Source: an uncultured cyanobacterium
Lineage (GTDB): Bacteria; Cyanobacteriota; Cyanobacteriia; PCC-6307; Cyanobiaceae
DNA length: 16,015 nt
Assembly: GCA_903921295.1 (NCBI GenBank)
Contig: CAIXOZ010000025.1
Location: 1 to 16,015 of the forward strand
Direction: 5' to 3'
Positions 1 to 6,769 of this stretch are shown one piece after another (the first letter of the stretch is position 1; each line of letters begins with the position of its first letter). Both the position numbers and the translations under genes were made by a program. The notes under the pieces are model-generated. The model was not told the origin of the DNA. It did no database searches and saw nothing but the letters and a program-made list of their open reading frames with translations.

Positions 1-477
1 ACCCACAGCTACACGGGTGACCAGCGCATCCTCGACGCCGCCCACCGCGACCTGCGCCGTGCCCGCGCCGCTGCCGTGAACATCGTTCCCACCAGCACCG
101 GCGCCGCCAAGGCCGTGGCCCTGGTGTATCCGCCGATGAAGGGCAAGCTCAGCGGCATCGCCCTGCGGGTGCCCACCCCCAACGTGTCGGTGGTGGACAT
201 GGTGCTGGAGATGAGCCGTGATACCACCGCTGAAGAGGTGAACGCCGTGCTCAAGGCCGCCTCCGAGAACGGCATGAAGGGGATCATCAAGTACAGCGAC
301 CTGCCCCTGGTGTCGAGCGATCACGCCGGCACTGACGAGAGCACGATCGTCGATTCCGACCTCACCCTGGTGATGGGCGGCAACATGGTCAAGGTGATCT
401 GCTGGTACGACAACGAGTGGGGCTACAGCCAGCGCGTTGTCGATCTTGCAGAGATCGTGGCCAAGAACTGGAAGTGA
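1..477 (+). CDS. gap2: Glyceraldehyde-3-phosphate dehydrogenase, C-terminal part (5' end outside window)
   Basis: The frame is open from base 1 and ends at TGA 475-477, giving the last 158 residues. It opens with THSYTGDQ, the conserved GAPDH segment that holds the catalytic histidine (second codon), and continues with the sugar-phosphate-binding stretch NIVPTSTGAAKAV, then TPNVSVVDMV and the C-terminal WYDNEWGYSQRVVDLAEIV. The Cys nucleophile and the Rossmann domain lie upstream of the window. The sequence reads like the cyanobacterial/chloroplast Gap2 type, the NADP-using enzyme of the Calvin cycle that reduces 1,3-bisphosphoglycerate; that subtype is inferred from the C-terminal sequence, since the cofactor-binding residues are not visible. 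It ends in a strong hairpin terminator and is convergent with thiL. Confidence 0.96.
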   Translation, partial: THSYTGDQRILDAAHRDLRRARAAAVNIVPTSTGAAKAVALVYPPMKGKLSGIALRVPTPNVSVVDMVLEMSRDTTAEEVNAVLKAASENGMKGIIKYSDLPLVSSDHAGTDESTIVDSDLTLVMGGNMVKVICWYDNEWGYSQRVVDLAEIVAKNWK

Positions 478-524
478 TCGTCTCCTGAGGCGGCGCGTTC
501 CGAACTACGGCTGACCTTGCCATC

Positions 525-546
525 GGCCCCCGCGAGGGGGCCTTTC
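525..546 (+). terminator. Intrinsic terminator of gap2
   Basis: GGCCCCC (525-531), GCGA tetraloop (532-535), GGGGGCC (536-542), then TTTCT. It is a perfect 7-bp GC stem with a GNRA-type loop and a short T run, 47 bases after the gap2 stop. On the opposite strand the stem is not followed by T residues, so it serves gap2 rather than thiL. Confidence 0.85.
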
Positions 547-575
547 TGATGGCTTCAGATCGTCTCCGGGCCGGT

Positions 576-1640
576 TCAGGTGCTCAGAAAGTGGGTGAAT
601 CCGGAGTTGGCGGTCGCGATCGCCCGTCCGTCCTCCAACCAGTGCAGCCCCTCAGGGGCCTCGCTGCCGGTGAGGGTTCCGATCAACCGTGAGCCTGGTA
701 ACCGGGCCTGCAGGGCATTGGCCCAGTGGGGTTCCAGGGCGAGCACCAGCTCGAAGTCCTCCCCGCCTGCCAGGCACCAGTCTGGGCCCTGTCCGAGCGT
801 GGCCATGGCCGGCGCCATGGGCAGGTGCCGGCGGCTGAGGGCGGCTCCACAGCCACTGGCCCGGGCGATCGACAGCACGGCCGCCAGCAGGCCGTCACTG
901 CTGTCGGCACCGGCCACCCGCCAGGGAACGGCGGGGGGCCGGCAGTCCGCCAGAGCGTGAATGACATCAAATCGCCCCCGGGGGCGACGGTGGGCCCGGA
1001 TCGCCTCGGTTTCCAGGGCCCGGCGCAGGCCTGGCTCGAGCTGATCAAGCCCCTGAACCACCTCCCCGCAGAGCAGGGCCAGGCCGAGGCGGCTGAGACC
1101 GTGGGGACCACTGGCCAGAAGACGATCGCCACTCCTGCCATCCCGCCGCCGGATCGGACCGCCGTCCGCGCTTCGGGGCAGGCGTCCGAGGGCGGTGATC
1201 GCCAGCATCCGCACCGGACCGCTGCTGCAGTCGCCGCCCAGCAGCACACCGCCGCAGCTGTCCAGAGCCTGCCTGAGGCCTGTGTAGACCCCTTCCACCC
1301 AGTGCCACGCTGTGCTCGGTGGCGCCACCAGGGCCACGGTCAGCCCCAGGGCTGTGGGGCAGCCCATGGCAGCCAGATCCGAGAGGTTGGCCATCGCCGC
1401 ACGCCAGCCCACATCCTCGGCGGCGGTGGTGGGATCGCTGAAATGGACGCCATCGACGAGCACATCGGTGCTGACGACGATCTCCTGGCCGGGGGCGCCA
1501 TCAGCGCAGGAGATCAGGGCGGCGTCATCGTCGAACTGCCGGGGTGGAGCAAAGCGGGCCAGGCGATCGATCAGGCCCCATTCGCCCAGATCCGCCAGGG
1601 TTTCAGGCGCTCTGGAGTCGCCTTGCGCCGCCTCAGGCAT
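576..1640 (-). CDS. thiL: Thiamine-monophosphate kinase
   Basis: This 354-residue protein phosphorylates thiamine monophosphate to the cofactor thiamine diphosphate with ATP, the last step of thiamine biosynthesis, in the cytosol. The family motifs appear in order: EWGLI (20-24), the metal-binding DDDAA (37-41), STDVLVDGVHF (57-67), AMANLSDLAAMG (82-93), GGD (135-137), DSSDGL (246-251) and GGEDFEL (292-298). This is the AIR-synthase/PurM-like fold with its acidic metal ligands intact. Length is slightly above the usual 320-340. The ATG start at 1640 lies inside the end of the upstream cyclophilin gene (overlap 1633-1640), so the two are probably cotranscribed and translationally coupled. No clear terminator follows it; it converges with gap2. 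Confidence 0.95.
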   Translation of the reverse strand: MPEAAQGDSRAPETLADLGEWGLIDRLARFAPPRQFDDDAALISCADGAPGQEIVVSTDVLVDGVHFSDPTTAAEDVGWRAAMANLSDLAAMGCPTALGLTVALVAPPSTAWHWVEGVYTGLRQALDSCGGVLLGGDCSSGPVRMLAITALGRLPRSADGGPIRRRDGRSGDRLLASGPHGLSRLGLALLCGEVVQGLDQLEPGLRRALETEAIRAHRRPRGRFDVIHALADCRPPAVPWRVAGADSSDGLLAAVLSIARASGCGAALSRRHLPMAPAMATLGQGPDWCLAGGEDFELVLALEPHWANALQARLPGSRLIGTLTGSEAPEGLHWLEDGRAIATANSGFTHFLST

Positions 1641-2856
1641 GGGGCCGCAGCTGGTCGGCCCCCTCGATCACGGTCGCCTTGATGATGCCGTCGTCGGCGG
1701 TCAGTTCCTCGAGCACATCGAAACCATCGACCACGTAGCCGAAGGCGGCGTAGCGACCATCGATCAGGTTCAGACCGGCCGGTGTCAGTTCCGGTTCAAA
1801 CAGGAACAGGAAGAACTGGGAGGAGCCGTCATCGAGGGCCTGGTCCGAGTGGGCCCAGCCCAGGGTTCCCTTGGCGTTGAAGGGAAGGGTCGGTTCGGCC
1901 TTGAACAGGCCCAGATCTTCGAAGGTGAGGTTGTAGTAGGGCTCCTCCTGGCCGGGCACACGGATCTCCAGGGGCACGCGGCGCACGGAACCGGTCCTGG
2001 GGTCGACGTAGCCGTCAGCAGGTCCCTTCGGATCTCCGGTCTGGAGAACGTAGAAGTCCTCGGCCCGGTTGAAGGGAAGGTCGTCGTAGAAGCCGCGTTG
2101 GGCCAGATCGACGAAGGCACCCGCCGTCAGGGGGGCGTTGTAGCCGTCAACGACCGTGATCAGGTCCCCCTTGGTCGTTGTCAGGCGCACTGTGGCTCTG
2201 CCCAGCAGCCGGGGCAGGGCATCGAATTCGGAGGGGATCGTGAAGGGGAAGGGGCCGACCAGGATCGCCTCGGCCTCGCCGATCGTGCTCAGGGCCTGAC
2301 GTCGGTCGGTGAGGAAGGCTTCGCGGTCCTTGTGATCGGTCGCTTCCGTCAGGGCCTGGAGCTGGGTGGTCAGGGTGTCCAGCAGCTGTTGGACCCTGCC
2401 CTGCTCTCCGGCGGGGAAGGCGGTCTCGAGGGCCGTCCGCCGGCTGTTGAGCAGCGACTGAGCCCGATGCACGTTGGTGCTCAGGGCACTCCAGCGTTTG
2501 GCCCGCAGGTCATCACTGGTGGCCTCCAGACGGTGCTGCAGCTCCTGCAGATCCGGTTGCTGAATCGGCAGCGCATTGCGCAGCAGCGCCGCCGGATCGG
2601 TGACGGCGTTGCCGGGAGGCAGGGCGGCTTGGGCCGGGCTGGCCATGGCGGTGCAGACCAGCAACACCAGGGCGACCAGGGTGCCGAGCCAGCGCCGCCG
2701 TGCTCGGGGTGTCGGTGTCAGGGTTGGGCGAATGTGTGCGCTTGTGACAGCCCGATCAGGGTGGCCGCTGCTGCCGGCCGCTCTCCCCAGGGGCTGGGGA
2801 GCGGGATGACTGCCTGCCTGGGGTGTGCTGCCCCTGCTCTGCTGCCTCCCCACCAT
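1633..2856 (-). CDS. Lumenal cyclophilin-type peptidyl-prolyl isomerase (TLP40/CYP38-like)
   Basis: The 407-residue reading has three parts. A basic patch and hydrophobic segment (RARRRWLG at 51-58, then LVALVLLVCTA) ends in AQA (75-77), a good signal peptidase site, so the protein is exported. Residues about 85-210 are helical and charged. A cyclophilin domain follows from about 221 to 405, with PFNRAEDFYVLQTGDP at 261-276, where R264 and Q272 match the catalytic Arg and Gln of cyclophilin A. An N-terminal helical region plus C-terminal cyclophilin is the design of plant TLP40/CYP38 and cyanobacterial homologues, which act in the thylakoid lumen in photosystem II assembly. The ATG at 2856 leaves about 50 residues ahead of the signal peptide, unusually long; no ATG, GTG or TTG codon lies nearer, so the true start is uncertain. 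It is divergent from efp. Confidence 0.85.
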   Translation of the reverse strand: MVGRQQSRGSTPQAGSHPAPQPLGRAAGSSGHPDRAVTSAHIRPTLTPTPRARRRWLGTLVALVLLVCTAMASPAQAALPPGNAVTDPAALLRNALPIQQPDLQELQHRLEATSDDLRAKRWSALSTNVHRAQSLLNSRRTALETAFPAGEQGRVQQLLDTLTTQLQALTEATDHKDREAFLTDRRQALSTIGEAEAILVGPFPFTIPSEFDALPRLLGRATVRLTTTKGDLITVVDGYNAPLTAGAFVDLAQRGFYDDLPFNRAEDFYVLQTGDPKGPADGYVDPRTGSVRRVPLEIRVPGQEEPYYNLTFEDLGLFKAEPTLPFNAKGTLGWAHSDQALDDGSSQFFLFLFEPELTPAGLNLIDGRYAAFGYVVDGFDVLEELTADDGIIKATVIEGADQLRPHA

Positions 2857-2909
2857 GCCCTTGCCGTGCTGTGTCTGACCGGACTCTGGCATGGAGAGAC
2901 GGGGCTCCG

Positions 2910-2940
2910 TTGGGGGTGGTTCTGTGGCCAGCCTTACAAT
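2910..2940 (+). promoter_or_regulatory. Candidate sigma-70-type promoter of efp
   Basis: TTGGGG (2910-2915) and TACAAT (2935-2940) are separated by 19 bases. The -10 box fits the consensus well; the -35 is weak, as is common in cyanobacteria. It would start transcription near 2947, about 16 bases before the efp ATG at 2963, which also argues against the longer reading from 2891. Not tested by any computation. Confidence 0.45.
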
Positions 2941-2962
2941 CCCCCAGATCCGAATCGTCGGA

Positions 2963-3523
2963 ATGATCTCCAGCAACGACTTTCGTACCGGTACCACGAT
3001 CGAGCTGGATGGCCAGGTCTGGCGTGTCGTCGAATTCCTGCACGTCAAGCCCGGCAAGGGCTCGGCCTTCGTGCGCACCAAGCTGAAGGCTGTCCAGAGC
3101 GGCAACGTGGTCGAAAAGACCTTCCGTGCCGGCGAGACCGTGCCCCAGGCCGTTCTCGAGAAGGCGACCCTCCAGCACACGTACATGGAGGCCGACGATT
3201 TCGTCTTCATGGACATGGCGTCCTACGAGGAGACCCGCCTCACCGCCAAGCAGATCGGTGATCAGCGCAAGTACCTCAAGGAGGGCATGGAGGTGAATGT
3301 CGTCTACTGGAACGGCAAACCTCTGGAGGTTGAGCTTCCCAACTCGGTGGTGCTCGAGATCACCCAGACCGACCCTGGCGTCAAGGGCGACACCGCCACC
3401 GGCGGCACCAAGCCGGCCATCGTCGAGACCGGTGCTCAGGTGATGGTGCCTCTGTTCCTCTCGATCGGCGAGAAGATCAAGATCGACACCCGTACGGATT
3501 CCTACCTCGGTCGGGAGAACTGA
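2963..3523 (+). CDS. efp: Elongation factor P
   Basis: This 186-residue protein relieves ribosome stalling at polyproline stretches by binding between the P and E sites. It has the typical three beta-barrel layout and exact family length. The loop KPGKGSAF (29-36) places Lys32 at the tip that contacts the peptidyl transferase centre, the position modified in some bacteria. The C-terminal GEKIKIDTRTDSYLGR is the standard ending. I chose the ATG at 2963 because MISSNDFRTG is the usual start and a -10 box lies just upstream; the longer in-frame ATG at 2891 would add 24 residues not expected in this family. The stop TGA (3521-3523) shares a base with the accB ATG (TGATG), so efp and accB form an operon. 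Confidence 0.97.
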   Translation: MISSNDFRTGTTIELDGQVWRVVEFLHVKPGKGSAFVRTKLKAVQSGNVVEKTFRAGETVPQAVLEKATLQHTYMEADDFVFMDMASYEETRLTAKQIGDQRKYLKEGMEVNVVYWNGKPLEVELPNSVVLEITQTDPGVKGDTATGGTKPAIVETGAQVMVPLFLSIGEKIKIDTRTDSYLGREN

Positions 3524-4002
3524 TGGCCATGCAACTCGATCACGATCAGCTCAACAAGCTGCTGGCTTTCCTCGGCGAGAGCGACATTCAGGAGTTCAAG
3601 CTCGAGGGCGACGATTTCCGCCTCGAGGTCCGTCGCAACCTGGCTGGTCCCGCTCCTGTGACCGTGGTTCAGACGGCAGCGCCGGCTCCGGCCGTGCTGT
3701 CTGCCCCCGCTGAGGCTCCCTCGGCACCCCCGCCGGCCGCGGCGGCGGCGCGCCGCAACGATCTTCTGGAGATCAGGGCGCCCATGGTCGCCACGTTCTA
3801 CATGGCCCCTGCTCCGGGTGAGGCCCCGTTCGTTTCCATCGGCGATCGCATCAAGGTCGGTCAGACCGTCTGCATCCTCGAGGCGATGAAGCTGATGAAT
3901 GAGATCGAGGCCGACGTCGCTGGCGAAGTGGTGGAAATTCTTGTGGAGAACGGTACGCCTGTCGAGTTCGACCAGGTGTTGATGCTCGTCAAGCCCGGCT
4001 GA
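3523..4002 (+). CDS. accB: Biotin carboxyl carrier protein of acetyl-CoA carboxylase
   Basis: This 159-residue protein carries biotin between biotin carboxylase and carboxyltransferase in the first step of fatty acid synthesis. The N-terminal helical part (1-42) is followed by a flexible Ala/Pro linker (about 43-75) and the biotinyl domain. EAMKLMNE gives biotinylated Lys123, and the preceding IRAPMVATFY is the standard opening of the domain. The start at 3523 overlaps the efp stop by one base; a second ATG two codons later (3529) is also possible. The efp-accB pair is common in cyanobacteria and other bacteria. It ends in a small hairpin and converges with pdxA. Confidence 0.96.
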   Translation: MAMQLDHDQLNKLLAFLGESDIQEFKLEGDDFRLEVRRNLAGPAPVTVVQTAAPAPAVLSAPAEAPSAPPPAAAAARRNDLLEIRAPMVATFYMAPAPGEAPFVSIGDRIKVGQTVCILEAMKLMNEIEADVAGEVVEILVENGTPVEFDQVLMLVKPG

Positions 4003-4006
4003 GGAT

Positions 4007-4025
4007 CGGCTTCCGCCGGCTTTTC
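4007..4025 (+). terminator. Likely terminator of efp-accB
   Basis: CGGC (4007-4010), TTCC loop, GCCG (4015-4018), then GCTTTTC. The stem is short but GC-rich and is followed by four T residues. An alternative larger fold pairs bases 3991-3999, across the accB stop codon, with 4015-4022. It lies 5 bases after the accB stop. Confidence 0.5.
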
Positions 4026-4110
4026 ACGGATCACGCTCTCTGAACCCGCGGATCTCAGGGTCGTTGCGCGTCACACCCTGATCATCGACTGATGGCTGCC
4101 CATGAACAGA

Positions 4111-4140
4111 GGCCTGGGTGCTCAACCGAGTTCCCAGGCC
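4111..4140 (-). terminator. Hairpin spanning the pdxA stop codon, likely terminator
   Basis: GGCCTGGG (4111-4118) and CCCAGGCC (4133-4140) form a perfect 8-bp inverted repeat with a 14-base loop that contains the pdxA stop (4122-4124). Read on the minus strand it is followed by TCTGTTC, a poor T tract. It may also block accB transcripts coming from the other side. Confidence 0.5.
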
Positions 4141-5171
4141 GCCTCGATGGCAGCGGCCATGCTTGCACCTCGGGCCACGCCGCGCCCGGCGATCGCCTGG
4201 CCGGTGCCGTGGTCGGGGGAGGTGCGCAGGAAGGGCAGTCCCAGGGTGGTGTTCACGGCGGCGTCGAAGGCCAGCACTTTCACCGGCAGCAGGCCCTGGT
4301 CGTGATAGAGCGCCAGGAAGCCATCGGCGGCTGTTCCTGATCCCTGCCAGGCCGCAGCTGCGTCGAGCCAGCAGGTGTCCGGTGGCAGCGGCCCCTCCAG
4401 GGGCACCTCCGGATGCTGCCGTCGCCAGGCGTCCACCGCCTCGATCATCCAGTCAACTTCTTCGTGACCCAGTTGCCCGCCTTCACCGGCGTGGGGGTTG
4501 AGACCGGCCATCGCCAGTCTGGGTTGTTGGCGCAGGCGCCGGCAGAAGTTCAGCAGCACATCGAGCTTCTGGTGGATCAGTGCCGGCGTCAGGGCAGTCG
4601 GCACGGCTGCCAGGGGAATGTGGGTGGTGGCCAGCAGGGTGTTCAGGCGCCAGTCTCCGGGCCCGCCCCAGGCTGGTCGTGCCGTGAACAGCATCGATGC
4701 CTGCGCCACGCCCGCCAGCTCGGCCAGTCGTTCGGTCTGGCCGGGATACCCATGCCCGGCAGCATGCCAGGCGGTCTTGGCGATCGGCGCGGTCACCAGG
4801 GCGCGGCAACGGCCGCTCTGCACCAGATCAACGGCAGCTGTCAGCCAGTGGAAACTCGCTGCTCCGGAGGCGGCTGTGATCGCGCCGGTGTGCACCGGTC
4901 CCCGGATGTCCGCGAGGGGTTGATCGTGCCAGTCAAAGGCGTCGGGATCGGCCAGCGGCGCATCGCTGCAGGTGCGCAGGGCCTGATGCTGCTCCTCCAG
5001 CCAGCGCCGACAGCCGACGAGGACCACCGGAATCTGCTGGTGTCGAAGGGTCGCGAGGGCCTTGAGTGCCACTTCGCCGCCGATGCCGGCTGGATCTCCC
5101 AGGGCCAGGGCCAGGGGCCGCCGGTCTCCCCTAGGGTCCTGAGGGCTCCCGTCGTGGCTCGGATCACCCAT
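4122..5171 (-). CDS. pdxA: 4-hydroxythreonine-4-phosphate dehydrogenase
   Basis: This 349-residue protein oxidises 4-phosphohydroxy-threonine with NAD in the DXP-dependent route to pyridoxal phosphate. The motifs are intact: GDPAGIG (25-31), TAPIAK (127-132), the substrate loop GHGYPGQTERLAE (139-151), and the three metal-binding histidines H184 (TTHIPL), H227 (GLNPHAGEGG) and H290 (YHDQG); TSPDHGTG lies at 318-325. The ATG at 5171 gives a normal short N-terminus; the frame stays open to 5216, but that would add 15 residues lying antisense to a candidate small ORF. It converges with accB and is followed by a hairpin. The epimerase gene lies upstream on the same strand, 90 bases away. Confidence 0.95.
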   Translation of the reverse strand: MGDPSHDGSPQDPRGDRRPLALALGDPAGIGGEVALKALATLRHQQIPVVLVGCRRWLEEQHQALRTCSDAPLADPDAFDWHDQPLADIRGPVHTGAITAASGAASFHWLTAAVDLVQSGRCRALVTAPIAKTAWHAAGHGYPGQTERLAELAGVAQASMLFTARPAWGGPGDWRLNTLLATTHIPLAAVPTALTPALIHQKLDVLLNFCRRLRQQPRLAMAGLNPHAGEGGQLGHEEVDWMIEAVDAWRRQHPEVPLEGPLPPDTCWLDAAAAWQGSGTAADGFLALYHDQGLLPVKVLAFDAAVNTTLGLPFLRTSPDHGTGQAIAGRGVARGASMAAAIEAAWELG

Positions 5172-5319
5172 GGTGCGTCTGTTGGTGCTGGGTCTGATGG
5201 TGCTTGGCACCGCCACAGGTCTGCAGCGTGGTTGGCTGGTGATCCGCTGGTGTCAGGTGGCTCATGACCTGCTGGGACCTGCGCTTGCGGGCAACCCGGA
5301 CGACTGTCGCCGGCCCTGA
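5170..5319 (+). CDS. Candidate small membrane protein, 49 residues
   Basis: ATG at 5170 to TGA at 5317-5319. The product begins with a hydrophobic stretch (VRLLVLGLMVLGTATGL) followed by QRGWLVIRWCQVAHDLLG and a polar tail, as in a single-span mini-membrane protein. It fills the 90-base gap between pdxA and the epimerase on the opposite strand; its ATG shares two bases with the pdxA ATG (CATG), and its last 58 bases run antisense to the epimerase 3' end. No Shine-Dalgarno sequence is visible, but that is true of most genes here. I do not recognise a family with certainty. It could be a chance open frame in GC-rich DNA. Confidence 0.4.
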   Translation: MVRLLVLGLMVLGTATGLQRGWLVIRWCQVAHDLLGPALAGNPDDCRRP

Positions 5320-6320
5320 TCCTTCCCCGCCAGGGCCTCGTTGCCCTGCTCCTCGGTCAGGCTGGCGCGGAAGCCCTCCCGATAGGTGGGATGGATCAGC
5401 CGGTAGCCGAGGGTCTGGCAGAGCAGTCGGTTGCTCACCCGCCGATTTTCCTCCCAGAAGCTCCGGGCCATCGGGCTGAGGCTGTCGGCCACCTCCTCCA
5501 GGCGTTCGAAGGGTGGCAGGCCCAGACCGAGCAGATGGGCTGCGTAAGCGAGCGTTTCGCTCGAGGGACAGGGAGCGTCGTCGGCCACGTTCAGTACGGC
5601 TGGCCGCTGCTCGGGGGACAGGAGCAGGTTGTGCAGCACGGCGCCGGCGATGTCATCGACATGAATCCGCGAGAAGACCTGCCCAGGTTTGTGAATCAGC
5701 CGAGCCCGACTCTGGCGCAGGTTGTCGAAGGGGCAGCGACCTGGGCCATAGATGCCCGGCAGCCGGAAGCGTTGCAGGGGCCAGCCCCTGGCCAGCCAGG
5801 CCCTTTCGCTCTGGACCCGCGCCTCACTGCGCTGGCGACATCGGCTTGTGTCGCTCGTTTCGTCGACCCAACCCCCTTGTCGGTCGCCGTAGACGCCGGT
5901 GGTGGAGAGGTAGCCGACCCAGCGCAGCGGAAGGTGTTCCAGCTGGTTGCCGAGCGCAGTCAGGGCCGGGTCCTCACCGTTGCCATCGGGGGGGATGGTG
6001 CTCAGCAGGTGCGTGACCGTCTCTGGATGCACCAGTCCTTCCAGACCGATCGGATCACCGTTGAAGGGAAGCCAGCGCAGCCTGCCGGCGTCTTCCGCGC
6101 TCCGGGCTGCCACGGTGACGGTGCTGCCGTCCCGCTGCCTGCGTCGGGTGCGATGGGTGAGCTGGACCGGCACGCCGGCCGCGGCGAGGGCGCGGCCGAG
6201 CCGCAGGCCGCTGTATCCCCCGCCCAGAATCAGAAACCCCTCGGGGCGTTGACCGGTTGGGAGCTGGGCCAACCGATCGGCGAGAGCGGCCACAGCGGGG
6301 TTGACAGCCTGGGTTGGCAT
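5262..6320 (-). CDS. Atypical NAD(P)-dependent epimerase/dehydratase-like SDR protein
   Basis: This 352-residue protein has a Rossmann fold of the extended/atypical short-chain dehydrogenase type. The glycine motif GGGYSG (33-38) fits GxGxxG, and LSTTGVYGD, WVDE and RLPGIYGPGR are the blocks seen in nucleotide-sugar epimerase relatives. The usual YxxxK catalytic pair is absent where it would be expected (the segment reads RSEARVQSERAW), as in the atypical SDRs of YeeF/SDR_a5 kind, so the substrate and even the catalytic role are open. I chose the ATG at 6320; a TTG eight codons upstream (6344) is the only longer option. The last ~25 residues are low-complexity and unlikely to be part of the fold. 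Confidence 0.85.
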   Translation of the reverse strand: MPTQAVNPAVAALADRLAQLPTGQRPEGFLILGGGYSGLRLGRALAAAGVPVQLTHRTRRRQRDGSTVTVAARSAEDAGRLRWLPFNGDPIGLEGLVHPETVTHLLSTIPPDGNGEDPALTALGNQLEHLPLRWVGYLSTTGVYGDRQGGWVDETSDTSRCRQRSEARVQSERAWLARGWPLQRFRLPGIYGPGRCPFDNLRQSRARLIHKPGQVFSRIHVDDIAGAVLHNLLLSPEQRPAVLNVADDAPCPSSETLAYAAHLLGLGLPPFERLEEVADSLSPMARSFWEENRRVSNRLLCQTLGYRLIHPTYREGFRASLTEEQGNEALAGKDQGRRQSSGLPASAGPSRS

Positions 6321-6562
6321 GAGTACAGACGTATCAGTGATCAATCGCTGCCGTGATGGCTGTGTCCTGTCTCTCTAACGCTCTGGCCGCCCCCCTGTCT
6401 GCATCCCGTTCGTCCTGTCTCCCGGCCGTGCACTCCCGCTCCCGTGCCGGCACCACTCCGGGGGTGCCGGCACGCCGCGGCCTCCAGCGGCGCCGCCTGG
6501 GCAGGATCTCCCTTTCCGGCCGTCATGGCGCAAGAGACCATGGCGCTGTCGGCCGGCTGCCC

Positions 6563-6745
6563 GTGGGTTTCCGGCTGGTCCTTGCCCGGGGGCAGCGCCG
6601 CTGGCCGACGCCGGCGCTGATCATGGCCATGCTGCTGGCGCCGACCCTGATGCTTCTGGCGGCCACGGCCGCTCCTGAACAGCCCCACAGCCAGGAGGCG
6701 ATCTGCCAGCGTCACCACGGCGTTGAAGCCTGTGCCGTCTGGTGA
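6563..6745 (+). CDS. Short exported protein with a two-Cys tail, unknown function
   Basis: From GTG 6563 the frame gives 60 residues: a basic n-region (ARGQRRW), a hydrophobic core (LIMAMLLAPTLMLLAATAA), then a short mature part ending ICQRHHGVEACAVW. That looks like a cleavable signal peptide plus a roughly 20-residue peptide with a CX8C pair. The ATG at 6623 would give only 40 residues and a signal without positive charge; the frame is open further up to 6353, but that part looks non-coding. From memory, short cyanobacterial proteins ending in a similar ACxVW motif exist, which is why I keep it; this needs a search. It converges with the HNH gene through a shared hairpin. Confidence 0.45.
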   Translation: MGFRLVLARGQRRWPTPALIMAMLLAPTLMLLAATAAPEQPHSQEAICQRHHGVEACAVW

Positions 6746-6751
6746 AGCCGT

Positions 6752-6769
6752 GGCCGCCTTCAGGCGGCC
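6752..6769. terminator. Hairpin between the convergent small gene and HNH gene
   Basis: GGCCGCC (6752-6758), TTCA loop (6759-6762), GGCGGCC (6763-6769). The stem is a perfect 7 bp but has no T tract on either side. The HNH gene's stop codon (6760-6762, minus strand) sits in the loop, and the small gene's stop (6743-6745) lies seven bases before it. It could act in both directions, but without T runs it may instead be an RNA-end protecting structure. Confidence 0.45.

Noticed and set aside
2891..2962. A longer N-terminus for elongation factor P
   Set aside because: It adds 24 residues not expected in the family and contains the likely -10 box of efp.
1312..3261. A 649-codon open frame on the plus strand
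   Set aside because: It runs antisense to thiL and the cyclophilin gene, both with clear family motifs, and ends inside efp in another frame. Its translation has no recognisable domain; long antisense frames are common at this GC content.
6353..6562. An N-terminal extension of the short two-Cys protein up to 6353
   Set aside because: The added 70 residues are Arg/Ser/Pro-rich without pattern and would bury the signal peptide in the middle of the protein.
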